Origin: Xanthostigma xanthostigma
Taxonomy: Eukaryota > Arthropoda > Insecta > Raphidioptera > Raphidiidae
Length of the DNA stretch: 64,000 nt
Direction: 5' to 3'
NCBI GenBank assembly: GCA_963575645.1
Contig: OY754465.1
Coordinates: forward strand, 6,820,001-6,884,000
In this document: positions 33,786 to 45,639 of the stretch, in pieces
Layout of the letters: the number at the start of each line of letters is the position of its first letter
How positions within the stretch are numbered: position 1 is the first letter of the stretch
Position numbers and translations under genes: made by a program
The notes under the pieces: model-generated
Seen by the model: the letters and a program-made list of their open reading frames with translations, nothing else
Told to the model about the DNA's origin: nothing
The model's database searches: none

Positions 33786-35136
33786 TTAAATTATTTACAT
33801 CATCAAGGATCTTAAATAGTATTATCACAAAGTAAACATCATGTTTGGTGAATTGAATTATAGCTATTTATTTGGAAGAACAGTTACCTGAAGAACAAAT
33901 GAACCGAATAAATAACTACTTACGTTCGGTGAATACGGTCATCAATGAAAATAGAACGCAACCTACCTAATTATTTGAAGTGAGTTTCCGTCTAAAATAT
34001 TTCTTAATATTTGTTTTTTCTAATTTATTCCGGTATCTGAATAATTTTTATTTTAACTATTTGCTTGCAAGGCTCAAGCAGAATTGCGTTAGCTCTTAAA
34101 CACATACATATTACATATGGCGACTGCCTCTTGTCTACGCCTAGTATTCGCGACGAAATTACAGTAGGCTGGGAAACAACAATGTTGTTTTTACCTTTTT
34201 CACTGGACGTTCATCGAAGCTTAACGCACAGCAACATTTGCCAGTTTTTTTTTTTAATTAAAGAAACTTTAGCTACTCCATCGGCTTGCGGAAAACAAAT
34301 AAATATTGAAAGCTCCTGTCATTTTTTCACATCAAATTATAAATAAATAACAGCATTAGGTGCAGGATTCACTTAAAAAAAATACATTAATAGGGTTCCT
34401 TTATATAGACTAGCGGCGAAACTTATATAATCAGATAAACATTATTATGAATCGTACTGTGAATCCGTACCGATAATCGTGATTTTTTTTTATTATAATA
34501 ATAAAAAGCTTTGAATAAATTAATAAATGACTTATTATGCAAACTGTGAAGTTTTTACCTTGTGCAAACACAAATAAAAAGTTGTAATAGTACCACGTCA
34601 TTTCAATGCAGATGATTAGATATTTTAGCAAATAAGTAGATATTATACTTAATCTTAATATTAACTTAATTTAATAATTGAATAGTTATTATTATTAAAT
34701 AACATTAAGAATTTTTATAGAAAAAAAAAATACATTTTGACAGATGACTATTTTTAGGTTAGGAACTTACCTGTTGCAATAAAGTAATGTTACAATAATA
34801 TGTTTCCAACGTTCATCAACACTGCATTGATATAATATCTCTATTTTCTACTTTTATTTCATGTGGATTACTTTTTAAGTCGGAAGTTTGAAAACATAAA
34901 GCTTTAAAATTCACCTTACTTGAACGTTCTGTTTCATATTAATTTTTTTCTAATTTTATGATATGACATATTGTGCTGATAATTTAATTCATTTTATTGC
35001 ATTTCAAAAAATTCACAATTGCACTGTATACTATAGGGACTATGGGAAATTATACCCCATCGTCGCCATGTTTTTAAAGCTCCGCCCATATAACGGAACT
35101 CAATTGTCATCATATATATTTAAGAGAAAAAACTTT
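33786..35136. other. No supported gene
   Basis: AT-rich. Open frames of 66-93 codons (e.g. 34065-34346) show no recognisable domain. Confidence 0.45.
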
Positions 35137-35325
35137 TCAAAAAAATTGGTTGTCTGTAAAGTCGGTTTACGGACGATAGTTTTACGTGATAAAAGAAACA
35201 TTGATGAAAAATTGCATACTTTTATGAGTTACACTTTTCGGAACGTTCACTTTTCGGAACGTTACAGTTTTTCGTGCATGCAGTCGGTGTTTCATCAATT
35301 TATAAGACGTTATCACGTCAAAATT
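35137..35325 (+). mobile_element. MITE family B, short copy 2
   Basis: AAAAATTGGTTGTCTGTAAA, GTCGGTTTACGGACGATAG, TTTTACGTGATAA, then directly to GTTTTTCGTGCATGCAGTCGG, TTTCATCAATTTATAAGACG, TTATCACGTC. An internally deleted ~190-bp form. Confidence 0.8.
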
Positions 35326-36025
35326 TTGAATATTAAAAAATAAATTAAAATTATTGAATTCTATAATTTAAACCTAATAAAATAAATTTCTACTCCCCAA
35401 GTTTTGAATAATGATTTCGGTCAAAATTTGCTTTTTCAAATTTTTGCGATATTTTTTTCTTTTTATTTTATAATTTAGTATAAGAAGTCAATCTGTACAA
35501 TACAAGATTTCGCTAATTACATAACAATTATAATTTAATTCCCAATCAATCTTTTTAACCGCTCTTTAAATTGCCTTAATTATATATTTTCTAGGGGTTT
35601 CAGATTAAACAAATGGCAGTAATTATTCGGTGAAAGCATAAAAGTAGAGACATTAGCTGTTTTTAATTTCAAGCAAGAATATTTGTCACCTGCAAGTGGC
35701 GATGCATACAAAGTACCGTTTTTGTTCTACTAATGACCTTAATAACTTTCAGATTTCTCTGGTCGTGGCATGTTATTTAACTAAATTTTATTTCAAATTA
35801 AATTTCTATTCGTACTTTTTACATAAATACGCAGTGACATTTTTCGCTACCTCGAAATTAAATTGTAATAATTTACTATTTAACCGCAGCTTCGCTTGCG
35901 TTAACGTCATTTTTTAGCAATTTTTCAATATTTTTACTCTTGAACGAGTTTAGTTAATATTTATTTCCCAACTAATATGAATTCAATAACTGGGAATTGC
36001 AAATTTCTGTAAATGAATAGTCATG
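35326..36025. other. No supported gene
   Basis: AT-rich, nothing recognised. Confidence 0.5.
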
Positions 36026-36355
36026 TAATATACTAATATATGAAGAGTGTGTTTGTTTGTTTGGTTGAACGCGCTAATCTCAGGAACTACTGGTTCGAAT
36101 TGACTTTTTTTTTGTCTGATAGCCCATTTATCGAGGAAGGCTTTATGCTATATAATATCACGCTACGATCAATGAAAAAGTTGCAAAATGTAACTCAAAA
36201 TTTTTCCGTCCGACAAAAACTTTTGAACGGTAACTCCGATCATCATGAAATTTGGACACAACATTCATTTCGGTAAACTAAGATGAATGTGCGTACTCAT
36301 GTTCCTCCCCCTATTCGTTCTTTTGCACCCGGGCGAAACCGGGCGGGGCCGCTAG
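36026..36355 (+). mobile_element. Non-autonomous Helitron, short form
   Basis: 5' AATATACTAATATATGAAGAG (first bases altered), 3' CACCCGGGCGAAACCGGGCGGGGCCGCTAG. No tRNA-like block. Confidence 0.75.
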
Positions 36356-36405
36356 TATAAATATAAACGTACCTAGTATACAAATCTTAGATTAACTTCT
36401 GAATA

Positions 36406-36713
36406 GAAATCTTCAAATAAATAAAATTATCGACCAATGTTTTCAGACTGTATATTGAGAATAAATTATAGGTAATTATAATTCAATATCTCAATAAATG
36501 ACGTTTCGGTCCGGATTTGGATTTTCTTCATAAACATGTAATCTAAAAAATATAAAAATGAATTAGTGTCTACTTATTTTACAATAGAATTAAGACTGAA
36601 TTTTTTTATATGTAATTATTTAAAAGTCATTAATTGAGATATTGAATTATAATTTATTGTCAATATACAGTCTGAAAAAATTGGTCGATAATTTTATTTA
36701 TTTGAACGTACCT
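36406..36713. mobile_element. Foldback element of the CAAATAAATAAAATTATCGAC family
   Basis: CTTCAAATAAATAAAATTAT, CGACCAATGTTTTCAGAC at the left is mirrored at the right (GTCTGAAAAAATTGGTCGAT, AATTTTATTTATTTGAA). The left arm carries a minus-strand GGTCCGGATTTGGATTTTCT module; the right arm lacks it. Confidence 0.8.
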
Positions 36714-37492
36714 AGTATGGTTAAAGATTCAGCAAATTTGTAAATTAGTACAAATAAAAGTATTATACCCCAGGGTTGAAGCACATAACTGTTTGTTTTG
36801 TTTTGTCACATTTAAAAAAAAAAGTATTATAGATCTATTTTAATAGACATAAAAAATTTCTGACCAGAAAAGTTCTTTTATTTCTTGTAATAAAAGGACG
36901 AGACTGCAACGCTAAAAGTCTGAAAGGACGTTCTAGAGGTATATTTTAATATTTTATGTTGTCAATCCATTTGCACTATTTTCATAACGGAAATAGAACT
37001 TCCGGACCTGAGTGAAACCGTGAAATACATTTTACTTGTTATTTCATTCAGAATCCTGCACAATTTTTTAACATATTTATAAAATATAATTTAAGTTTTA
37101 AACTCATAATATTCGATGACTAATTGAAATTTCAACGTGTGTTTATAATAATAATAATAATAAGATATAATTTAATAAAAATTTCAGTCAATTAGATCGA
37201 TCGAAATTAAAAAATACCGACATTAAAAACATAATTTTATAACAAATAAAATAGTATTTCGGTTAATACGGGTAACGGAAAATATTGTACATCTTTTTTG
37301 ATTTTTGTTAAACGAATTCTAGTTTCAAAACATTTTTATAACTCTTTCAGGGGCAAACATTTATAATAAATAAAAGACCAAATGACAGGCAACTTTTGCG
37401 CCCTCTCGTGGTTTTTCTCTAATCTGGTTCAGTCAAAACCTTAGTGTCATATGTTATACGTGCATTTTAATAAGGATTAATTGTCGAATAAA
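36714..37492. other. No supported gene; short (ATA)n at 37148-37162
   Basis: AT-rich sequence leading into the THAP fragment. Confidence 0.5.
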
Positions 37493-37639
37493 ATGTGTAA
37501 AAAGCTATCAGATCGGAAGTGCTGTGTTGTTGATTGTAAAGATACACCAACTAAACATCCAGAATTACAATGCCACCGTTTTCCTGGATGAATTAGAGAG
37601 GAAAAAAAATGGACTGCAGCAGTACGTCGTCAAGGATAA
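37493..37639 (+). pseudogene. THAP zinc-finger domain fragment with in-frame stop
   Basis: 49 codons starting MCKKLSDRKCCVVDCKDTP and continuing to QCHRFPG, a TGA stop, then IREEKKWTAAVRRQG and TAA. The CCVVDC motif close to the N terminus, the HRFP motif and the KKW-x-x-x-(V/I)RR block appear in the order and spacing of a THAP C2CH DNA-binding domain, whose second Cys-His pair would lie further downstream and is missing. THAP domains occur in P-element-type transposases and in host genes; which is the source here cannot be told. The TGA within the domain and the lack of a clear splice donor mean it is most likely a dead fragment. Confidence 0.7.
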
Positions 37640-37968
37640 TTAAATTTTATTTTACGTCTGTAATCATTATTAAATACATGAAAAATATCATAATTTTTAA
37701 TTTGTTAACAAAAATAAGATTTCAAAAAAATTGTATAAAAAATGTGTACCTATCATTTATGTAGTTTTTTAACTGTCATTGTGGGTAAATATTTTTTCAT
37801 AATTAAGAATAACGCTGGTTTCCATGTGTATGTAGGTTTTGGGTGAACCACTTTTGAAAAAAATCAAACACGAGATGGTGCGAAGGTCGCGTGTCAAAGA
37901 TACTTTCCTAGCGTGTACACCGAATGATGTGGTTTTCAGATCGTTGACACTTAACATGTTTTGCATTA
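37640..37968. other. No supported gene
   Basis: AT-rich. No continuation of the THAP frame seen. Confidence 0.5.
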
Positions 37969-38377
37969 TACAGGGTGAAAAGTATAATTATGTCATGCTC
38001 TAGACTTAGAGTCTAGAGGGTGGATAGAGATTGCGGAGACAAGCATTTTTAGTATAAGAACCCATGTCCGGAAATGCACCGTTACGGAGTTAGTGCGCCG
38101 GGTGGGTAGGCATGTCCGCTAGCTCTGGGTACGTCAGTCGGTTCATGGTTTACGTAGCAAGACACCAAGGTTATGGCGACAGTACTGCCGACTTACTGCC
38201 GCGTCAGGCTTTGTTCCTTAATTGAAATCGGTTGCACAAAACGTAGCCCGTATGAAACACGCAGGACTGACACTGTCAAACGTCTTTCTCGAACAACGTA
38301 GTGCGCTACTCCTGTGATGCGCGCGACTCACAGCTCGGAAAGCGAGCAACTTACTTACCATTTAATCATGCAGTCGA

Positions 38378-38480
38378 GTTGCCTACCCACCCGGGTAGAG
38401 AAATTCAATTTACTTGACGGGTTGCCTACCCACACGGGTAGAGAAATTCAATTTACTTGACGGGTTGCCTACCCACCCGG
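38378..38480. repeat. 43-bp tandem repeat, ~2.4 copies
   Basis: GTTGCCTACCCACCCGGGTA, GAGAAATTCAATTTACTTGA, CGG starts at 38378, 38421 and 38464. It includes the innermost part of the inverted repeat of element F (TGCCTACCCACCC). Confidence 0.9.
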
Positions 38481-38584
38481 CGCACTAACTCCGTAACGGT
38501 GCATTTCCGGACATGGGTTCTTATACTAAAAATGCTTGTCTCCGCGATCTCTATCCACCCTCTAGAGCATGACATAATTATACT

Positions 38585-38835
38585 TGTGGCGATTCCCCTT
38601 AACAGTACATAGCGCACCTTAAGTGCACGTGTAGTTTACACACAATTTATTAAATGCTGACACACATCCTAATACTTCACATAGTGTCAGCAGTAATAAA
38701 TTAACACATAATAATGTAATGTAAATGAAAATGTATATATTGAATTAGCAAATAAATAAAGGATCATTGTCTATACGATGATCACCCACTACACATAACT
38801 GCTGCCCGTTCATCATTCAACCACATGTCGCCACA
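38585..38835. mobile_element. Solo LTR (TGTGGCGA...TCGCCACA) inserted in element F
   Basis: 251 bp with inverted ends TGTGGCGA and TCGCCACA. The flanks are TACT (38581-38584) and TCCT (38836-38839), a 4-bp target duplication with one mismatch. The left arm of element F shows the pre-insertion order (ATTATACTTTTCACC on the reverse strand), which is exactly restored if the LTR and one target copy are ignored. Ends and 4-bp target size fit a Ty3/gypsy-type LTR. Confidence 0.75.
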
Positions 38836-38851
38836 TCCTTTTCACCCTGTA

Positions 38852-39094
38852 TAACTCTTAAAAAATTCGTCTGTGTACTTGCCTTGAAAGTTCCATGTAT
38901 GAATGAAAACATTTTTAATAAAGACCGCTTTTAATATTTCATAAATACTTTTATTTAACGTCAACCATATTCCCAAGTTGACCCTTGTCATCGCGAAACG
39001 GTCTAATAGCAACAAACGCTTATATTAAAATGCGTGCAATTTCAAATGGTCAACACAACTATCTAGACGCGCGGTAGCGTGTCAAGCCAAGTTC
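38852..39094. other. No supported gene
   Basis: Short AT-rich spacer. Confidence 0.4.
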
Positions 39095-39664
39095 AACAAA
39101 AAAAAAATTGGTTGTCTGTAAAGTCGGTTTACGGACGATAGTTTTACGTGATAACGTATTCCGTAATACATAACCTAAACCTCCCAAAATTTGGTTTCAA
39201 TCCGCTTATCCTTGGTGTCGGAATGATAAGAAATGTCAAAAGTGACGTTTGCAACTGTCAAAGTATTATGTTCTAATAATAATTAGTTATTCCAATACTT
39301 AACTTAGAAGGCGTTGCATTTCACAGAATACTAATGTCAAAAAATTGAATTAAACATTAGAAATGCAGCCGTTTTCATGTTGCATTTATACAGCTATTTT
39401 TCTATATAAATTTGTATAAAAAAACTGTTTAGGCAAATTCTGTTATACGAAATCTATGTAAAATGTTCTCTTCTTTCGTTTAAGACTGGTTTCAAACCGA
39501 TCTGATTTAAATTGAGCGAGAAATTAGCAAAAAGCACGCACAGGGTCAGGCGGAACGTTACGCGTTAGGAACGTTACGTTACACTTTTTCGTGCATGCAG
39601 TCGGTGTTTTATCAATTTATAAGATTGGTGATTCATCAATTTATAAGACGTTATCACGTCAAAA
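39095..39664 (+). mobile_element. MITE family B, copy 3
   Basis: AAAAAATTGGTTGTCTGTAA, CGGACGATAGTTTTACGTGA, TAACGTATTCCG at the left; TTTATAAGACGTTATCACGT at the right. The interior includes a piece of MITE A (CCTCCCAAAATTTGGTTTCA, ATCCGCTTATCC), showing mixing between families. Confidence 0.8.
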
Positions 39665-40624
39665 AAGGAAGCGGCAGCCGTGTGTTATATTACACGAACC
39701 ATTTGGAGCCAACTTTTGAACCTTTAATAACTTAAAATCAATTTAACATAAACACACGAAATTTTGTTTATATATTAAAACCCCTTGTATTAACTAGAAC
39801 CCCAAATTTTATAAATACAGCTCAGACGGTTATTGAGATATTAAAGTCTAAAAATCGCCATTTTTATTACTGACTGACTGACTGACTCACTGACTTGTAG
39901 ATCAAAAACTTAACCCACTTTTAGATGACGTAGAAAGTTGAAAGGCGTCCAGCTAGGTAATTGTGTGTTTATAAAGGAAAAAATCAGAAAACAGTGATTT
40001 TTTAAGATTTGAAATGTTTTTTATTCAACTCATGCGCGTTATTCATGTTTTATCATGCCTAAAAACCGAACCCTAAATAGCCATTTACCGACTGGTGACA
40101 ATTACTTGTCATAACTCAATGAAGATTCCTACTAGCTCGGCCATTGTGGAGTAATGAAAATAAACGTAACTATTTTCTGAGTCGTAACGAAATAGTAGGT
40201 AACAACAACTCCGTTGTTACCCATTGAGGCTAAAATTGAGAGGCCGAATGTTTTTGACATGGAGTTTATTCATAACCGGCTAACCTCAAACCAAAACATT
40301 GAATCGTGCTGTTTGGTGCTGTTAGTATTGACAGATTTTTTTATAAAGAAATAAATAGATATTTACAACATCTCATTATAATTAAAACATGAATAACGCG
40401 CAATTGTTGAATAAAATTATGGGCGCAACTTGTAGGATAAGTCATGACCTGTCAGCGCGATGAATGACTTAGACTACTAGTTACGCCAATAACTATCAAG
40501 CAATCGATTTTTATTAACACCTAACGCAGAAAGATAACTATATGGTACGGGGAAAAAGATTAATTTTATACAAATCACTTTTAAATGACAAATAATAATA
40601 ATTTCTTTACAAAAAGTAATGATG
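39665..40624. other. No supported gene; small inverted repeat
   Basis: Includes GACTGACTGACTGACTCACTGACTTG (39875-39900), a phrase common in insect repeats. A short inverted pair GCGCGTTATTCATGTTTTA (~40025-40055) and TAAAACATGAATAACGCGC (~40384-40402) encloses ~340 bp. Confidence 0.45.
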
Positions 40625-40855
40625 TCCTATCAAAAACATAAAATATGTAAAAAAGGAAGCTAAGTTCAATATTCAATACAAAGAGAATTGAGATCTAAAA
40701 TGTGCCAAGTTTTCACACATATAAACATATGAAGTTAGGTATAAATCATAATATAAAACACGAAAACTTGCCAAGTTTTAGATTTCAATTGTTTTTGTAT
40801 TGAACACTGAACTTGGCTCCCTTTTTCACATTTATGTTTTTGATAGGTTTTCTCT
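40625..40855. repeat. Inverted repeat, arms ~95 bp
   Basis: CCTATCAAAAACATAAAATA, AGCTAAGTTCAATATTCAAT, GCCAAGTTTTC is mirrored by GAAAACTTGCCAAGTTTTAG, GTATTGAACACTGAACTTGG, CATTTATGTTTTTGATAGG. Likely a small foldback MITE. Confidence 0.8.
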
Positions 40856-41094
40856 CTTACTTGAGCCATATGAGGGACACATCGAAAAAGAAGTGATACT
40901 ACACTTACACGATACATGGTGGAAGCGCAGGTTATCTTATGGTGTGAGTAACGGTACCTACTCATCAAAATAAATTTGCCATTTTCAATATCTGTGGTCA
41001 CTTAATTTTGAAATTTATCGCTAGTTGCTACCGGATAATCCGTAATATGTTTCAAAGAAATGTAAATAAAGGTCTTTATTATTTTTAAAAATTT

Positions 41095-41410
41095 AAAGAC
41101 CGCGCTCACTTATCCAGCTTGACCAGCAGAGCGCAAACCGGAAAAACTTGTTCCTAACCAACAACCACAATTAGTCGGTCGCCTGCAATTTCTGTCTGGC
41201 CGTGCTGGACCGATCTAGTGTGTGGTGATGTGTCATTTTCATTAATACATTTTCCCGGCTTCTTCCTCATTTTCCTTATCACACAACATCGTTAAAATAA
41301 ATCATTCCACCGAGCCACACACACGAAACCTGCACTAAAAGTTGCTTGTCCGTGCTGGTTTAGTGTCCGTAATCGTGCAGGTCCGTGCTGGATAAGTGTG
41401 CGCGGTCTTT
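41095..41410. mobile_element. MITE with AAAGACCGCGC termini
   Basis: AAAGACCGCGCTCACTTATC, CAGCTTGACCAGCA at the left is mirrored on the right (TGCTGGATAAGTGTGCGCGG, TCTTT). ~316 bp. No confident target duplication. Confidence 0.78.
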
Positions 41411-41656
41411 TAGTCGACCGATACGTTCCTGTTTATACATAGAAACTTTAAACACGTTCGCAAATAAATGTCTGTGCATAGAGCGCACGTAAGTTTGATG
41501 CCCACGCTTCGCATTTGTTTTCTAACGAAGGTACCTGTTGATTTAATAAAACAATGTTCTTTATTGATAACAGCATGTCAGCCCTGCATGACGGCACATT
41601 GTTAGCATTGATGTGACTTCATCATTACAGTAGATCCTTCGCAAAGTGAATCTACT
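41411..41656. other. No supported gene
   Basis: Short spacer, nothing recognised. Confidence 0.4.
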
Positions 41657-42365
41657 TTAACCATTCCAACTCACAAGTGGGGAATGGTACCTACAAGTTT
41701 AGGTTAAAAAATTCCAGCCAATTAGGCGACGGGATCATTCCAACTTCAAAAATGTTGATATTTGATTATAATAAAGAAAATAAAATTTCTGATATCGCGT
41801 GAGGTGACGCGGGTAATGGCTAGTATTCAATATGATATTAACTATTCGTTGCCACGGTTACCTACATAGTATGTCCCACGTCATGTAAAAATTAATCAAA
41901 GCATGCCTAACCAGTTTATTACTGACAGATCCATAAAACAAAAGAGCGGATGATTTTTTTTTATTTTCAAAATATTTCCGAAACTATAAAGTTTAGAAAA
42001 AAAAATTTTTTTACAAAACTTTCTTGAAAAAATAAATAGAATAATAAGCCGTTATGAAAAGCATACCATTATTATATAAAAAATACCGTTTTAGCAAATA
42101 TCTCTTCTGCCCATGCGCCGATTTTTCCCAAAAACAATAGAGCTCTTCATATTTGCATACCAAACATCCTCCCAAAATTTGGTTTCAATCCGCTCATCCG
42201 TTTGACCTGTATCGTGTTCACAGACTAACAGACGCACAGAGTTTTTCCAAAAGTATGTGTTTTGGATTCGGGGGACCTCAAAACGGAAAGATATTGTAAA
42301 ATTTTTTAAAAGTGATTTTTGACCTTAACTAGTACCATTCCCCACTTGTGGGTTGGAATGGTAAA
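41657..42365 (-). mobile_element. MITE family A, most complete copy (both TIRs present)
   Basis: Left end ACCATTCCAACTCACAAGTG, GGGAATGGTAC and mirrored right end GTACCATTCCCCACTTGTGG, GTTGGAATGGT show ~30-50 bp terminal inverted repeats. The other copies lack the left-hand repeat as seen here, so this copy defines the family's ends. Confidence 0.85.
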
Positions 42366-42500
42366 ACATTGACTATATCATAATATTATATAAATATACG
42401 CTCTCGTTAATTAATGTCGGTTTTGACGGGAACCCTATCGTAGCCCGGGCGTTGCCAGATCAAAAATATTTAGAGTGAACCAAATTTCATATAGTCTGAC
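42366..42500. other. Spacer with possible repeat tail
   Basis: GGTTTTGACGGGAACCCTAT resembles 11813-11825, a diverged repeat word. Nothing else. Confidence 0.3.
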
Positions 42501-42517
42501 TATTCTGGAACTATTTA

Positions 42518-42937
42518 CCGAGCGGGGTGGCGTAGTGGTGAGAACACTAGACTCGCATTTGGGAAGATACCGGATTCGAATCCCGGCGGGGGCAGATGTG
42601 GCTGGGACTTTTTCCTACTGCCTCTCGCCGAGAAACGCTAATTCCTGTACCGGCCATCTTGTTGAGCTTTCCCATGGTTTCCCTCAATAATTCCAGATAA
42701 ATATCGAGATGGTTCCTTGTTCAAGGCCATGGCCGATTACCTGTCAAACTCCTATGCTCAAAACTTGCTTACCTTATCTAAATTTCCTAAAAAATACTTC
42801 ATTCGCTCATTGCTATTAATAAAGTTGAAGTTCAAAAATTGTAGAAAATAACGGGAAGTGTGGTAGAAAAAAAATAGTAATGGTGCGAATGGCGTCTGTT
42901 ATGACATAAAGTCGAGAAACGGTCGTCAAACGCATTA

Positions 42938-42977
<40 letters not shown>
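42518..42977 (+). mobile_element. Complete tRNA-derived SINE with 17-bp TSD
   Basis: tRNA-like head at 42520-42597 (GGGGTGGCGTAGTGGTGAGA, then GGATTCGAATCCCGGCGGG), a body with AGGCCATGGCCGATTACCTG, and an (ATT)n tail at ~42937-42977. The target duplication TATTCTGGAACTATTTA is perfect at 42501-42517 and 42978-42994. The last ~110 bp of its body also occurs alone at 52345-52462. Confidence 0.93.
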
Positions 42978-42978
<1 letters not shown>

Positions 42979-42994
42979 ATTCTGGAACTATTTA

Positions 42995-43399
42995 GATACC
43001 TATAAACAAATAGAGTAGCAACAAACACTTGAGAAATTCAATCATTGTTGTCTGAAATGATTGTTAACATCAAAACAGACTATGTACATACAAACTGTTG
43101 AATATCGAATTAAATTCACTAATTGGCCTTATATAACTTAGTTTTTATTTCGTTTTATACGAGGTCTTATCCTGTGCAATTTGTTTTGTTGCGCAAGAAA
43201 GTTCTTTGTACTTAGGTATATCGGATTTCTCTGTCCTAATTAATGGCTTTTCGCACAAAAACTTCCATAATCTTTTCAAAAATATAGAAACTTGTTGAGA
43301 TCAAACTTTATAGCTAGAAAAACTTTTTTTTACTACTCAGGCCGCAAATATAAGTGAAATAAAAGTATTTATCATAATATGTTATTAAAACAAAGTCAC
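42995..43399. other. No supported gene
   Basis: AT-rich, nothing recognised. Confidence 0.5.
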
Positions 43400-43818
43400 C
43401 CAGCCGCATCCGTCTGTCTGTCTGAACGCGATAAACTCAAAAACTACCCAACGGATTTTCATACGGTTTTCACTAATAGAAAGAGCGATAAACGAGGAAG
43501 GTTTCTGTAAATAATTTGTAAATATTTTGTACAAAATGGGGGTGTTTTGTCAAAAAAAAAATGTATTGGTACTTATCATGTAACGACATCACGTGGACGG
43601 GCACAAGATTCTGCAACAGGCTGCGTTCAAATGGCGCGTCACTGCAGCGCACCAGGCGACAATTAGCGATATGAGCTATCGGGAACTGCCACCAAGCGAC
43701 ATCGGCTCAAAGCTATTAGTTTAGGCATTTCGGCGCTGTAGTCGTTTCTTATACAGAATTTTCCGCTTACACAAAATATATCTATCGCACCCGGATGAAA
43801 CCGGGCCGGGCCGCTAGT
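43400..43818 (+). mobile_element. Helitron-like repeat, second family, best copy
   Basis: TGTCTGTCTGAACGCGATAA at the 5' side, ATCGCACCCGGATGAAACCG, GGCCGGGCCGCTAG at the 3' end. GC-rich hairpin plus CTAG is a Helitron terminus. The 5' boundary is not clear. Confidence 0.72.
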
Positions 43819-44351
43819 AAAAATAAAGGAAAGGTATTTGCGTTTAGTTTTGTGTACAAGTTTAAAAGCTCTACAATTTTGAAACTGAGAGTAGGTTATA
43901 TAATATTAGAGTTCATAGCCACCTTTGTTATGAAACCAGAAAATGTGTGGTATTCCATGAATTTCACAACATATGCAGATAATTTCATCGTTTTAATGTG
44001 CAATTTTCTGAAACATATACTGTTAATGATCCGAAAATATAACGTTATGTAACATTTCGGTGTTATTAGCTCACATATATGTATATTGTGGCAATAAAAA
44101 TAGTTCACTACAGAGTATTACATAACATTATGTAGTATACAAGATGTAGTAAAAGTGATTGTCCACAATATGTATTAAAATTAAACGCATTGAACAGACT
44201 CAGTTCAAAACGGAACAGATGAAACTTTTAGAAAATTTAAAAATAAATCAGATCAATTTTTCTTAATTTCTCTAAATTCCAATTCTTTCGTTCCGTATCA
44301 TTCCAAATTGTGGTCTAAATATTAAAATTAATAATTCTAATTTTTTTTACA
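43819..44351. other. No supported gene
   Basis: AT-rich. An 85-codon frame at 43795-44052 has no family resemblance. Confidence 0.5.
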
Positions 44352-44795
44352 CAGTGTAAACTCCATTTAACGTCACTCGATATAACGACAAACTCGTTAA
44401 AACGTCGAAATTACTTAACTCTAATATTGGGTTACCTTGTTGCTCATACAATGATACACTCTAAATAACGACACACCCACTCTAAAAAACGACAACAATA
44501 CGTCATCATTAACCAATAAACAGTAGTAGTTTGTTATTTTGTTGCTTTGTTGTCGGCATCATGCGTACCGAAGATTCTAAGAAATTAGTTCTTTTGTTTG
44601 GTGGGATTATCTTTCATATGTTTAGCTCAGCTACTTATCGATAAGTGAGAATGTTTGTTCGTCAGTTGTTATTATATTATGAGTAAATACATATTATAGT
44701 AAAAAAATATTAATGGATTATTTCTTCTCTCCGTTTAACGACAACTCTCAATAACGTCACAGTTCCTTGAGTGCCGCTATATAGAGTTTACACTG
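44352..44795 (+). mobile_element. pogo/Tigger-like MITE G, copy 1
   Basis: CAGTGTAAACTCCATTTAAC, GTCACTCGATATAACGACA at the left; mirrored right end TATATAGAGTTTACACTG. Internal blocks TTGTTGCTTTGTTGTCGGCA, TCATGCGTACCGAAGATTCT. No transposase. Confidence 0.82.
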
Positions 44796-45386
44796 TATTT
44801 TGAAACAGTTTCTTTAAGAAAAATTATATTTATTGATTAACTAGTTTCGGAACAAAAAAATGTGTGGAAGCACTGGTGCACGGGAAATCAATATCCTTCC
44901 GACATGCGCAATAGACTATGAATTGGTTCGTCGTTGAACCGTTAGGCGGCGAAAGCTGTCCGTTCCATACATGTTTCAGGATGAATAAAATGAAAATACA
45001 GTTATCCTGTTTGAGTACACGAATGTTATCAGTAGATGGTGCTAGTTGGAGTATTGCAAAATTTTACAGAGTGATCACAAAATAAAGTTGTGGACGCTCT
45101 TAAATTTATTTTTTTTATTGTAAACTTCCACTGAAAATATATTTTTGAAAAAATTGCAATATATTTTTTGTCATGTCATAATATAAATTTGAAGGATATG
45201 AGACATTTTATTTGAATTGTCTAATATCCCACGATTTTCATCAAATTTATATTTTAAACAAGTAACATAGACACATTTACACAGTTTTTAGCAAAAATCA
45301 AGTCGTTTTTCAAGAAAAACAGTAATTTTAATACCTTTTAATGACATTTTATATTTTAATTTATTTTATGCATAACAACAATACTG
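44796..45386. other. No supported gene
   Basis: AT-rich spacer. Confidence 0.5.
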
Positions 45387-45530
45387 AGAAAACAGACAGC
45401 ACTGATTCTCCGAAGATGGAATAAAGATTGCCGAAACGTCAGACAATAAAATGCAATAAAAACCTTCAGTATTTGCTTTGTTTCATCGATACTATGCCAC
45501 CAGGATTCTTCCTTTTTAATCTTCCAAAAT
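45387..45530 (+). repeat. Interspersed repeat H, copy 3 (truncated)
   Basis: Begins close to GATTCTCCGAAGATGGAATA, AAGATTGCCGAAACGTCAGA, and runs to CTTTTTAATCTTCCAA. Lacks the AAC-rich 5' part. Confidence 0.75.
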
Positions 45531-45639
45531 AAAATAAGTATATGAAGACATGTTTTTTGTTCCTGAGCAGGAAATTACGAAAATTAGGATATAATTTTTT
45601 TTTGTATTCTGTGATCAAAATTTTAAAGATTTATTCTCG

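Larger units (their letters stand above)
37969..38851. mobile_element. Inverted-repeat DNA element F (TACAGGGTGAAAAG ends) with nested solo LTR
   Basis: Ends TACAGGGTGAAAAGTATAAT and, mirrored, CTTTTCACCCTGTA. Arms extend ~140 bp (GTCATGCTCTAG, GGAGACAAGCATTTTTAGTA, CCATGTCCGGAAATGCACCG, TTACGGAGTTAGTGCGCCGG). The right arm is interrupted by a 251-bp LTR at 38585-38835. The centre holds a tandem repeat. Confidence 0.82.

Noticed and set aside
34963-35343. 126-codon open frame on the plus strand
   Set aside because: Its C-terminal half is MITE B sequence; the N-terminal half shows no domain.
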